Shown here piece by piece: positions 49,568-57,613 of a DNA stretch of 64,000 nt. Positions within the stretch are counted from its first letter, which is position 1; each line of letters begins with the position of its first letter. The stretch is from the NCBI RefSeq assembly GCF_900078705.1, contig NZ_FKIF01000007.1:682001-746000 (forward strand), read 5' to 3'. Under the pieces are notes generated by a model. That model saw only the letters and a list, made by a program, of their open reading frames with translations. It was not told the origin of the DNA and searched no databases. The stretch comes from Bordetella ansorpii (lineage in GTDB: Bacteria > Pseudomonadota > Gammaproteobacteria > Burkholderiales > Burkholderiaceae_B). Position numbers and translations under genes: made by a program.

Positions 49568-50794
49568 TCAGTCCTGCCCGTCTGCCTGGTTGCCGGCGGC
49601 GCGCAGGGCCGCCAGGGTGCTCAGGCTGTCGGACACGTCCGGCACCTTCACGGCGATCTCGACCTGCGACAGGTCGCGCGCCAGGGCGCGTGCGGCGGCG
49701 GTATCGGGCGAGCGCGTGTCGAAATAGCGCGCCAGCGTGTCCTGCACGTTGTCCAGCTCCGTCTTCCAGATCGGCTGCTGGCGCATCAGCATGGCCAGTT
49801 GCACCGTCATCAGGCGCTGGCGCAGCGTGGAGCGCACCGTGGCGGCCTGCTCGGGCGACAGCAGCAGCGCGGCGGGTTCGTCCACCCGCTGCACGCGGAT
49901 CAGGTCGCCGAGTTCGTGGGCCACGGCCTGGCCGGCGCGCGAGGGCCACGATTCGACCTCGACGCGCCAGCGCTGCCACCAGGGCGCGTCGGCGGGCAGT
50001 TCAGCCACGGGTGCGGCGGCGGGCTGCGCGGGCGTGGCGTCGGTCTTGTAGTCGTCGGGTTGCGGATTGGGCGCGGCGTCGTCGGGCACCAGCATGGGGG
50101 CGCGCGACACCAACGCGATCAGGCGCTCGATGCGGGCCGATTGCGCGGGAATGTCCACCGTGGTGACGGCGCGCAGGCGGTCGAGGTCGCCGTTGATGCT
50201 TTGCTGCAGGCCCGCCAGGCGCGGACGGTCGGCCTGCGCGAGGCGCGATTGCGCGGTCTCCAGCGCCACGATGGCGTTGTTGACGTTGCCCGCCAGGCGC
50301 AGCTGCTGGCTGGCCAGCGTGACCATGCGCTCGACGTCGTTGACGAGGATCTCATCGTTGGCGCCGCTGCTGAAGGTCTGCCAGGCCTGCTGCAAGGCGC
50401 TGTTCTGCGTCTGTACGTCGCGGATGCGCCCTTCCAGGTCGGCAACCTGGTTGGTCTGCGCCTGCGCCAGGGCCAGGGCCTGGCGGCCGTCCTGGCGCGC
50501 CAGCGCCAGTTCGCGATTCATCTGGTCCAGGCGGGCGGCGACTTCCTGGCCGGTTTTCATGGCCTGGCGCCGCTGCGCCCAGAGCGCCCCGCCCAGGCCG
50601 ATGGCCAGCAGGACGACGATGACGAACGCGGTGATCAGCGTGCTGCTGACCGAGCGCGGCCGAGGCGGCTTGGCCGGCTTGGCGGGCGTCCCGGGCCGCG
50701 ACGGCGGCACGCTGGACGGGGAAGCTGCGGGCGTGGCGCCGCCGGAAGCGTCCGACGGCGTGGTCGGACGGATATCGGAGGTGTTGTCTGTCAT
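49568..50794 (-). CDS. hemX: HemX, uroporphyrinogen III C-methyltransferase-like membrane protein
   Basis: 408 aa. A Pro/Ser-rich cytoplasmic start (about residues 1-48) is followed by one membrane helix (about 50-70), a coiled-coil (about 75-135) and the HemX domain with WWQRWRVEVESW and LDNVQDTLARYFD. HemX-like proteins are found next to hemD and hemY in proteobacteria. Despite the family name, a methyltransferase fold is not evident here. It lies 36 bp after hemD and 3 bp before hemY. Confidence 0.9.
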   Translation of the reverse strand: MTDNTSDIRPTTPSDASGGATPAASPSSVPPSRPGTPAKPAKPPRPRSVSSTLITAFVIVVLLAIGLGGALWAQRRQAMKTGQEVAARLDQMNRELALARQDGRQALALAQAQTNQVADLEGRIRDVQTQNSALQQAWQTFSSGANDEILVNDVERMVTLASQQLRLAGNVNNAIVALETAQSRLAQADRPRLAGLQQSINGDLDRLRAVTTVDIPAQSARIERLIALVSRAPMLVPDDAAPNPQPDDYKTDATPAQPAAAPVAELPADAPWWQRWRVEVESWPSRAGQAVAHELGDLIRVQRVDEPAALLLSPEQAATVRSTLRQRLMTVQLAMLMRQQPIWKTELDNVQDTLARYFDTRSPDTAAARALARDLSQVEIAVKVPDVSDSLSTLAALRAAGNQADGQD

Positions 50795-50830
50795 GACGCG
50801 ATTGTATTCGTTGGAGGCTTGGACGACGAC

Positions 50831-51649
50831 TCAAGCGGCAACAAAGGCCTCGAAGATCGCCTCATCGGCAGGCATACAGATTTGTACCACCATGTCGGTG
50901 GCGGCGTCATCGACAGCGGGTGCCGCGGCGTTACCAAACGGCACAGCCGCGGCGGCGCGCAGGGCGACCGCCAGACGCGGGTGCGTGACGACGAAGCGGC
51001 AGCCGCGCCACCAGGCCTGCAAATCCGCGGCGCGGACCGCATCGGCGGTGGCCGCGATGCCCTCGCCGCTGGTCAACAGCCAGGTGGCGGCGGCGCCCCG
51101 TGCCGCCATCCGCCGCAAGGCCTGCGCGGCGCCGTCCGGCCAGACGGCGGGCAGGCGCCGGTAGACGGCATGGCGCGTGACCTCGACCCCGGCCCCGGCC
51201 AGCCGGTCGGCCAGCCAGTCACGCCCCTGCGTGCCACGCACCAGCAGCGCGCGGCGCGGCAGGGGCCGGGACGACAGCAGGTTCCAGAGCGCCTCGGAAT
51301 CGTGCGCGTCGGCATCGGCGGCCGGATGCAGCACGGCGCTCCCGGCCCCCAGCAGCCCGGACGCTTCGAGGACCTGCGCGCTGGCCGCCCCCACCGTGGC
51401 GGGCGTACAGCCGGCGGGCCACCCCTGGGGCAGATGCGGCGCCAGACGGTCGAGATACAGCCGCACGGCATTGCCGCTGACGAACACCGCCAGGTCGTAG
51501 TCGTGCGGCATGGGCAACGGGCCATCGGCCGGCAAGGGCTCGATGGCCAGCGCGGGCAGGCAGAGCGCGTGCCAGCCCGCGGCGGACAAACGTTGCGCCA
51601 GGGCCTCGTTGCGGCCGGCGGGCCGGGTCAGGATGGCGATCGGCGACAT
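50831..51649 (-). CDS. hemD: Uroporphyrinogen-III synthase
   Basis: 272 aa from ATG at 51649. It cyclises hydroxymethylbilane to uroporphyrinogen III with inversion of ring D. The family is poorly conserved, but the two-lobed pattern is visible: ILTRPAGRNEALAQRL at the start, FVSGNAVRLYL, LLVRGTQGRDWLADRL and VYRRLP, then LLTSGEGI and FVVTHPRLA. It starts 16 bp after hemC. The frame is open further upstream inside hemC, but only as a shadow. Confidence 0.92.
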   Translation of the reverse strand: MSPIAILTRPAGRNEALAQRLSAAGWHALCLPALAIEPLPADGPLPMPHDYDLAVFVSGNAVRLYLDRLAPHLPQGWPAGCTPATVGAASAQVLEASGLLGAGSAVLHPAADADAHDSEALWNLLSSRPLPRRALLVRGTQGRDWLADRLAGAGVEVTRHAVYRRLPAVWPDGAAQALRRMAARGAAATWLLTSGEGIAATADAVRAADLQAWWRGCRFVVTHPRLAVALRAAAAVPFGNAAAPAVDDAATDMVVQICMPADEAIFEAFVAA

Positions 51650-51665
51650 GGCGCGGCCCGTGCGC

Positions 51666-52610
51666 TCAGGACGGGGAATCGTCCCGCAGCAGGACGGCCA
51701 GGATGTCCCGCGCCCCATCGGCCAGCAGCCGGCGCGCCACGTCGGCGCCGATGTCGGCCGCCTGGGCGGCATCGCCCTGCCCCTCGGCCCGCACGATGCG
51801 CACGCCGTCCGGCGAAGCCACCAGGGCCTGGAGCGACAGTTGGCCGTCGCGCACCTGCGCGTAAGCGGCCAGGGGCACCTGGCACGAACCGCCCAGGGCG
51901 CGCGAGACGGCGCGCTCGGCGGTCGCGCAGCAGGCGGTGTCGGCATGGGCCAGCGGCGCCAGCCAGGCGCGCAGGTCGGGGCGATCGTCACGGATTTCGA
52001 TACCCAGGGCGCCCTGTCCCGCCGCGGGCAGGCTGTCGGCGGGATCGATCAGCGCACGGATGCGGCCGCCCAGCGCCAGGCGCTGCAGTCCGGCCGCGGC
52101 CAGGATGATGGCGGCATACTCGCCGCGGTCCAGCTTGCCCAGGCGCGTATCGAGATTGCCGCGCAGCGGCTGCACGCGTAGATGCGGATAGCGGGCGCGC
52201 AGTTGCGATTCGCGGCGCAGGCTGGACGTACCCACGACCGCGCCGTCCGGCAACTCGGCCAGCCCGGCGTAGTCGTTGGAGACGAAGGCATCCCGAGGAT
52301 CGGCGCGTTCGAGCACGGTACAGAGCTCGAACGGCGGCTGCAGGTCGACCGGCACGTCTTTCAGCGAATGCACGGCGAGATCGGCCCGGCCGTCCAGCAG
52401 CGCGGTCTCGAGCTCCTTGACGAACAAGCCCTTGCCGCCGACCTTGGACAGCGTGCGGTCCAGGATCTGGTCGCCGCGGGTGGTGAGCGTGAGCAGCTCG
52501 ACCGTGCAGGCGGGATAAAGCGCCTGCAGGCGGCTGCGTACGTATTCGGCCTGCCACAGCGCCAACCTGCTGGCGCGTGTGGCAATGACCAGGCGTTGCG
52601 GTTCCGACAC
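51666..52610 (-). CDS. hemC: Hydroxymethylbilane synthase (porphobilinogen deaminase)
   Basis: 314 aa with GTG start. It polymerises four porphobilinogens to hydroxymethylbilane. Motifs: [31 protein letters not shown] with the catalytic aspartate region, [11 protein letters not shown] and the dipyrromethane cofactor cysteine in [12 protein letters not shown]. It starts 5 bp after the stop of the 40-aa membrane protein gene and heads hemDXY. Confidence 0.96.
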   Translation of the reverse strand: MSEPQRLVIATRASRLALWQAEYVRSRLQALYPACTVELLTLTTRGDQILDRTLSKVGGKGLFVKELETALLDGRADLAVHSLKDVPVDLQPPFELCTVLERADPRDAFVSNDYAGLAELPDGAVVGTSSLRRESQLRARYPHLRVQPLRGNLDTRLGKLDRGEYAAIILAAAGLQRLALGGRIRALIDPADSLPAAGQGALGIEIRDDRPDLRAWLAPLAHADTACCATAERAVSRALGGSCQVPLAAYAQVRDGQLSLQALVASPDGVRIVRAEGQGDAAQAADIGADVARRLLADGARDILAVLLRDDSPS

Positions 52611-52615
52611 GATGG

Positions 52616-52738
52616 TCAGACGAATCGGGACAGGATCACCGTGGCCACCACGCCGATGACGGCGAGGATGAACAGGCCTTGCAGCAGGCTCAGGCCCGAT
52701 TCGGATTGCTGGGAATTGGCAGTCTTATGCAGCGCCAT
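52616..52738 (-). CDS. 40-residue single-span membrane protein between terC and hemC
   Basis: 40 aa. ATG at 52738 overlaps the last 14 bases of the terC gene; AAGGA lies 8-9 bases upstream, inside terC. The N-terminal half is polar (NSQQSESG), the C-terminal half is one hydrophobic helix (about residues 17-37: [21 protein letters not shown]) ending SRFV. It stops 5 bp before hemC. Overlap, ribosome site and clean composition support a real gene translated with its neighbours. No family recognised. Confidence 0.65.
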   Translation of the reverse strand: MALHKTANSQQSESGLSLLQGLFILAVIGVVATVILSRFV

Positions 52739-53441
52739 GCGAGGATTCCTTGGAAGCGGTTTTGCGGCTGGCCAGCCACCGTCCCAGGATTACGACAAGC
52801 AGCGCGCCAGCAATTTCGACGCCGATTTTAACCGGGGTGGGCTGCACGCCGAATTGCTCTACGACAAAGATATCGGTGATGAGCATGCCGCCCGCGATCC
52901 AGCCCAGCAGCGCGGCGCCGAACGTGACCACCAGCGGGAAGCGGTCGATCAGCTTCAGGACCAGCGTGCTGCCCCAGATGATGATGGGCACGCTGATGAC
53001 CAGGCCGAAGATCACCAGGCCGAGCTGGTGGTCGGCATGGGCGTTCTGGGCGGCGCCGGCGATGGCGATGACGTTGTCCAAGCTCATGACGAAGTCGGCC
53101 ACGATGATGGTCTTGACCGCGGCCCAGATGGAGGCTCCGCCCGTCACTTCGTGGTTTTCGTCCTCGGGGATCAGCAGCTTGACGCCGATCCAGACCAGCA
53201 GCAGCGCCCCCACGACCTTCAGGAAGGGGATGGTGAGCAGGGTGAGCGCGAATGCGATCAGGATGACGCGCAGGATGATGGCGCCCGCGGTGCCCCACAG
53301 AATGCCTTGCAGGCGTTGCTTGGGCGCCAGGTTGCGGCAGGCCATGGCGATGACCACGGCGTTGTCGCCACCCAACAGGATGTCGATCATGATGATCTGG
53401 AATACGGCTGCCCAACTGAGGGTCTGGAAAAACTCGAGCAC
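52725..53441 (-). CDS. TerC-family inner-membrane protein (first copy)
   Basis: 238 aa with seven hydrophobic segments. Family motifs are IDILLGGDNAVVIAMA near the N terminus and ADFVMSLDNVIAIAGAA in the middle, both with acidic residues inside the membrane. TerC proteins are linked to tellurite resistance and, more recently, manganese export and loading of exported proteins. Starts with GTG; GGGGGA lies 8 bases upstream. A second, diverged copy lies 205 bp upstream. Its last 14 bases overlap the start of the 40-aa gene leading into hemC. Confidence 0.9.
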   Translation of the reverse strand: MLEFFQTLSWAAVFQIIMIDILLGGDNAVVIAMACRNLAPKQRLQGILWGTAGAIILRVILIAFALTLLTIPFLKVVGALLLVWIGVKLLIPEDENHEVTGGASIWAAVKTIIVADFVMSLDNVIAIAGAAQNAHADHQLGLVIFGLVISVPIIIWGSTLVLKLIDRFPLVVTFGAALLGWIAGGMLITDIFVVEQFGVQPTPVKIGVEIAGALLVVILGRWLASRKTASKESSHGAA

Positions 53442-53565
53442 TGTGAAATCCCCCGAAAATCGTCGTCTACTGACACTGTTGAAACAAGACCGCCGGACCG
53501 TGCCCCGGCCTGCCGCCCCCGTGAGAAAGGAGCGGCCTGCCCGGAAACAACGGCCTTGCGGCCAG

Positions 53566-53629
53566 AAAACAAAACCGGCTTCACCACCACGACCGCGCGA
53601 ATTTCAGGGGTCCGGAGGGGTGAAGCCGG
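53566..53629 (-). terminator. Terminator or attenuator hairpin between the two terC genes
   Basis: An 11-bp perfect stem (53575-53585 with 53619-53629) encloses a 33-base loop and is followed on the minus strand by TTTTGTTTT. It should end transcription after the second terC copy. If read-through occurs it could act as an attenuator for the first. Confidence 0.7.
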
Positions 53630-53646
53630 CTATTGTAGTTCAGCTA

Positions 53647-54345
53647 TCAGTCAGCCTTTTGACGGGCGAGGAAAATTTTTCCAAGCGCCAGCACCAGCAA
53701 GGCGCCGGCCACGCCGACCATCATCCCGAAGGCATGGTGCGTCACCCCCAGGGCCGTGTCGATACGTTCGACAGGACCTTGCAGGGCCGGGTCGCCCACC
53801 AGCAGTTCGCCGGCGATGAAACCCAGCAGCGCCGCGCCGATCCAGACGATGAGCGGGAAGCGCTCGATGACTTTCAGCAGCAGCGTGCTGCCGAAGATCA
53901 CCAGCGGGATGCTGATGGCCAGGCCCACGACCAGCAGCGTGGTGTCGCCCATCGCCGCGGCGGCCACGGCCACCACGTTGTCCAGGCTCATGACCAGGTC
54001 GGCGATCATGATGGTGCGGATGGCGGCCATCAGGGTGCCGTGCTTCTTCTCGCCGCTCTCGTCATCGCCTTCGGGCAGCAGCAGCGTCACGCCGATGTAC
54101 ACCAGCAGGACGGCGCCGATCAGCTTGAGGTACGGCAGCATCAGCAGCTTGGCGGCCACCAGCGTCAGGACGATACGCATCACGATGGCCGCGGCCGACC
54201 CGATGACGATGGCCCTCTTCTGCTGCTCGGGCGGCAGCGAACGCGCGGCCAGCGCAATCACCACGGCGTTGTCGCCGGACAGCAGGATGTTGACCCAAAT
54301 GATCTGGAGCAATGCGATCCAGAATGCTGCAGAACTCAGTTCCAT
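53647..54345 (-). CDS. TerC-family inner-membrane protein (second copy)
   Basis: 232 aa, seven hydrophobic segments, with VNILLSGDNAVVIALA and ADLVMSLDNVVAVAAAA motifs. It is a paralogue of the gene at 52725-53441, clearly diverged. Likely role is manganese or related metal handling at the inner membrane, but the substrate is not shown by sequence. It is followed by a strong hairpin at 53566-53629, so it may be its own transcript. A leader of about 150 bases separates it from a good -10 box at 54500-54505. Confidence 0.9.
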   Translation of the reverse strand: MELSSAAFWIALLQIIWVNILLSGDNAVVIALAARSLPPEQQKRAIVIGSAAAIVMRIVLTLVAAKLLMLPYLKLIGAVLLVYIGVTLLLPEGDDESGEKKHGTLMAAIRTIMIADLVMSLDNVVAVAAAAMGDTTLLVVGLAISIPLVIFGSTLLLKVIERFPLIVWIGAALLGFIAGELLVGDPALQGPVERIDTALGVTHHAFGMMVGVAGALLVLALGKIFLARQKAD

Positions 54346-54499
54346 GCCTCTCTTTTCCTATGTGTATAGGATCCCCGTGTCGCGTATGCAAACGCATGCG
54401 GCCCGCGACGACCGACGTGCGCAGACCCGCGAGCCGGGACCGTCTTGAGGCATGCGCGAGCGACGGTTCTATCAACGGAAAACGCGAGGTCAGCCCGTG

Positions 54500-54529
54500 A
54501 TTATAGTTTCAAGGGGCTGTCAGATTGAA
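54500..54529 (-). promoter_or_regulatory. Candidate promoter of the second terC gene
   Basis: TATAAT (54500-54505, minus strand) is a perfect -10 box. TTCAAT 18 bp further upstream is a poor -35. The start codon is ~155 bp downstream, so the transcript would carry a long leader. I could not find the conserved core of the yybP-ykoY manganese riboswitch in it. Confidence 0.5.
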
Positions 54530-54594
54530 AGCGTGCGGGGGGGAATGCGTAACACAGCCCCCCCGCCCTCCCACCGTATCCGTCCGCCCCAATG

Positions 54595-54622
54595 AAAACA
54601 GCCCGCCGAAGCGGGCTGTTTT
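54595..54622 (-). terminator. Rho-independent terminator of the sucCD operon
   Basis: A perfect 12-bp stem (AAAACAGCCCGC / GCGGGCTGTTTT) with tetraloop CGAA lies 32 bp after the sucD stop. The ends are A-rich and T-rich, so it can also act from the other strand. Confidence 0.9.
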
Positions 54623-54653
54623 CAGTGCCGGACCAGGCCGGCAGCGCGATGCC

Positions 54654-55535
54654 TTACAGCACCGACTTCAGCAGCTTGCCCATTTCGGACGGGTTGCGCG
54701 TGGTGCGGATGCCGCACGCTTCCATCACTTCCAGCTTGGCGTCGGCCGTGTCGGCGCCGCCGGAGATCAGGGCGCCTGCGTGGCCCATGCGCTTTCCCGG
54801 AGGAGCCGTGACACCGGCGATGAAGCCGACGACCGGCTTCTTCATGTTGTCCTTGGCCCACTGGGCGGCGTTCACTTCGTCCGGACCGCCGATTTCGCCG
54901 ATCATGATGACGGCGTCGGTGTCGGGATCGTCATTGAACAGCTTCAGCACGTCGACGTGCTTCAGGCCGTTGATGGGATCGCCACCGATACCGACGGCGC
55001 TGGATTGGCCCAGGCCCAGTTCGGTGACTTGCGCCACGGCTTCGTACGTCAGGGTGCCCGAGCGGCTGACGATGCCGATGCGGCCCTTGCGGTGGATGTG
55101 GCCGGGCATGATGCCGATCTTGATTTCATCGGGCGTGATCAGGCCGGGGCAGTTCGGGCCCAGCAGCAGCGTCTTGCTGTTGATGGCCTTCATGCGGTTG
55201 CGCACTTCCAGCATGTCGCGGACCGGGATGCCTTCGGTGATGCAGATGGCCAGGTCCAGTTCGGCCTCGACGGCTTCCCAGATGGCGGCGGCGGCGCCGG
55301 CGGGCGGCACGTAGATCACCGACACGGTGGCGCCGGTGTCAGCCTTGGCTTCCTTCACCGAGGCGAAGATCGGAATACCTTCGAAGTCTTCACCAGCCTT
55401 CTTGGGGTTCACGCCCGCCACGAACGCAGCCTTGCCGTTCGCGTAGTCGCGGCACATGCGCGTGTGGAACTGGCCGGTCTTGCCCGTGATGCCCTGGGTA
55501 ATGACCTTGGTGTCTTTGTTGATCAGAATCGACAT
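54654..55535 (-). CDS. sucD: Succinyl-CoA synthetase alpha subunit
   Basis: 293 aa. With SucC it makes succinate and ATP/GTP from succinyl-CoA in the TCA cycle. The CoA-binding Rossmann part has [25 protein letters not shown] follows; the phosphorylated histidine lies in [11 protein letters not shown]. It starts 21 bp after sucC and ends before a strong terminator. Confidence 0.97.
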   Translation of the reverse strand: MSILINKDTKVITQGITGKTGQFHTRMCRDYANGKAAFVAGVNPKKAGEDFEGIPIFASVKEAKADTGATVSVIYVPPAGAAAAIWEAVEAELDLAICITEGIPVRDMLEVRNRMKAINSKTLLLGPNCPGLITPDEIKIGIMPGHIHRKGRIGIVSRSGTLTYEAVAQVTELGLGQSSAVGIGGDPINGLKHVDVLKLFNDDPDTDAVIMIGEIGGPDEVNAAQWAKDNMKKPVVGFIAGVTAPPGKRMGHAGALISGGADTADAKLEVMEACGIRTTRNPSEMGKLLKSVL

Positions 55536-55556
55536 TTGTGAATCCTTGGCTGATTT

Positions 55557-56720
55557 TTACTTGGCGGCCGCTTCGACGACCTTGGTGGCGGCTTCGGCCA
55601 TGGTGTCGGCGCTGATGATCGGCAGGCCCGATTCGGCCAGCATCTTCTTGCCGAGTTCTTCGTTGGTGCCCTTCATGCGCACGACCAGCGGCACGCTCAG
55701 GTTGACGGCCTTGCAAGCGGTGATCACGCCTTCGGCGATGACGTCGCAGCGCATGATGCCGCCGAAGATGTTGACCAGGATGGCTTCCACGCTCTTGTTC
55801 TTGAGCATGATCTTGAAGGCTTCCGTGACCTTCTCGGCGGTGGCGCCGCCGCCCACGTCCAGGAAGTTGGCCGGCTCGCCGCCGAACAGCTTGATGGTGT
55901 CCATGGTGGCCATGGCCAGGCCGGCGCCGTTGACCAGGCAGCCGATGTTGCCGTCGAGCTGGATGTAGGCCAGGTCGAACTTGCTGGCTTCGATTTCAGC
56001 GGGATCTTCTTCGTCCAGGTCGCGGTAGGCGACGATTTCCGGGTGACGGAACAGCGCGTTCGGGTCGAAGTTGAACTTGGCGTCCAGGGCGATCAGGTTG
56101 CCCTTGCTGTCGCAGTTCAGGGGGTTGATCTCGACCAGCGAGGCGTCGGTGTCCATATAGCACTTGTAGAGCTTCTGGAACAGGTCGACGGCCTGGTCGA
56201 CCGAGTGGCCCGACAGGCCGATCGCGGCGGCGATCTTCTTGGCCTGCTCGGTGGTCAGGCCGGCTTGCGGGTCGATGTATTCGTTGATGATCTTCTCGGG
56301 CGTGGAGTGGGCCACTTCCTCGATGTCCATGCCGCCTTCGCTGGAGGCGATGAACGCGACCTTCTGGGTGGCGCGGTCGGTGACCAGCGACACGTACAGT
56401 TCGTTCTTGATGTCAGCGCCTTCCTCGATGTACAGGCGGTTGACCTTCTGGCCTTCCGGGCCAGTCTGGTGCGTGATCAGCTGCATGCCCAGGATTTCGG
56501 AGGACAGCTTGCGCACGTCTTCGATCGAACGGGCCAGCTTGACGCCGCCGCCCTTGCCGCGGCCGCCCGCGTGGATTTGCGCCTTCACGACCCAGACCGG
56601 ACCACCCAGCTTCTCGGCGGCTGCCACGGCCTCGTCTACGGAAAGAGCGGGGATGCCGCGCGGCACGGTCACGCCAAACTGCTTCAGCAGTTCCTTGCCT
56701 TGATACTCGTGGATTTTCAT
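55557..56720 (-). CDS. sucC: Succinyl-CoA synthetase beta subunit
   Basis: 387 aa. N-terminal ATP-grasp domain begins [17 protein letters not shown], with [16 protein letters not shown] for nucleotide binding and EINPL for the metal. The C-terminal flavodoxin-like domain has GGGATAEKV and [11 protein letters not shown], which complete the active site with SucD. It follows the DUF2889 gene by 10 bp and precedes sucD by 21 bp. Confidence 0.97.
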   Translation of the reverse strand: MKIHEYQGKELLKQFGVTVPRGIPALSVDEAVAAAEKLGGPVWVVKAQIHAGGRGKGGGVKLARSIEDVRKLSSEILGMQLITHQTGPEGQKVNRLYIEEGADIKNELYVSLVTDRATQKVAFIASSEGGMDIEEVAHSTPEKIINEYIDPQAGLTTEQAKKIAAAIGLSGHSVDQAVDLFQKLYKCYMDTDASLVEINPLNCDSKGNLIALDAKFNFDPNALFRHPEIVAYRDLDEEDPAEIEASKFDLAYIQLDGNIGCLVNGAGLAMATMDTIKLFGGEPANFLDVGGGATAEKVTEAFKIMLKNKSVEAILVNIFGGIMRCDVIAEGVITACKAVNLSVPLVVRMKGTNEELGKKMLAESGLPIISADTMAEAATKVVEAAAK

Positions 56721-56730
56721 GTGTTACCTG

Positions 56731-57357
56731 TCAGGACGTATGGGAAAAAGAAGGTGAATCGATGGACCGTGGCCCGGCGTCGGAATCGGATTCGTCCGCC
56801 GGGCTGTCGGACCGCCCCGTGTACCACCTGGGGTAGTGCTGCAGTACGACCTCACCGTCGGTGCGCAGCGCATGGCAGCCGTCCAGCTGGAACGGCCGCC
56901 GGTCGGACGTCGCGTTCTGCTCGCGACGCCGGCCGGCCATGGTCTGCACCGCCGCGGTGGGAAGCACCAGCGACAGTTCGGTCATATGGGTACAGCCCTC
57001 GATGCCCGAGAAACGGTCCTTGACCTGGTGGCGGAACCCTTTCAGGAGGTTCATGCCGACCAGGCCCGCGTAGGCCTTGTCTATGGCCGTACAGGAGGCA
57101 TCGTAGGGAGCTGCGTCGTAGGCAGCCTGCGCGGCGACGATGGTGTAGCTTTCGTCGATGGTGATGCGCAGGTGCATGTGATGGATGTGCTGGCCCGCCT
57201 TCATGACCTCACCTTCGCTCTTGGTGAAGTCGTAGCCCTTGTAGTCGATCAGTTCGGCTTCCAGGTCCCAGAGTCCGTCGTCGCGGCCATAAGACTGCAC
57301 GCGTATCGAACGCGTGTGTATGGGCTGGCGAGGATAGTCCGGCGTGGGCAAGGGCAT
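56731..57357 (-). CDS. DUF2889-family protein
   Basis: 208 aa from ATG at 57357. The core (about residues 12-150) has the family pattern: HTRSIRVQSYGRDDGLWDLEAELID, HHMHLRITID, FSGIEGCTHMTEL. The last ~45 residues are polar and acidic. DUF2889 genes are common next to sucCD in betaproteobacteria; the function is unknown. The frame is open further upstream, but that part is Arg-rich and unlike the family. It leads sucC by 10 bp, so probably the first gene of the operon. Confidence 0.82.
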   Translation of the reverse strand: MPLPTPDYPRQPIHTRSIRVQSYGRDDGLWDLEAELIDYKGYDFTKSEGEVMKAGQHIHHMHLRITIDESYTIVAAQAAYDAAPYDASCTAIDKAYAGLVGMNLLKGFRHQVKDRFSGIEGCTHMTELSLVLPTAAVQTMAGRRREQNATSDRRPFQLDGCHALRTDGEVVLQHYPRWYTGRSDSPADESDSDAGPRSIDSPSFSHTS

Positions 57358-57613
57358 ATAGGGCCTGTTTCTGGCCGTGCGGCGGGTTGGCCTGCCCCAC
57401 CGCGGCACGACTTTTCTATCAAGCTGCCGGCCCGTTCCGGACCGTTTGCGGGTGCTTTGGACATCCGCGCAAACCGCGCGGCGCGGTTCCAGGGCAACGG
57501 CCAGGGTGCGACCGTTTGCCGCAGGGCAGCAAATCTGTCGAAGTATAACGCAGCCGGCCCCGGCGACCGGGGACCGCACCCGGTTCATCGGCAGGCGCGG
57601 GATGGCCGCCGCC

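Noticed and set aside
54346-54500. yybP-ykoY manganese riboswitch before terC
   Set aside because: The conserved GGGGAGUAGC-type segment and paired core could not be found before either terC gene. A covariance-model scan would settle it.
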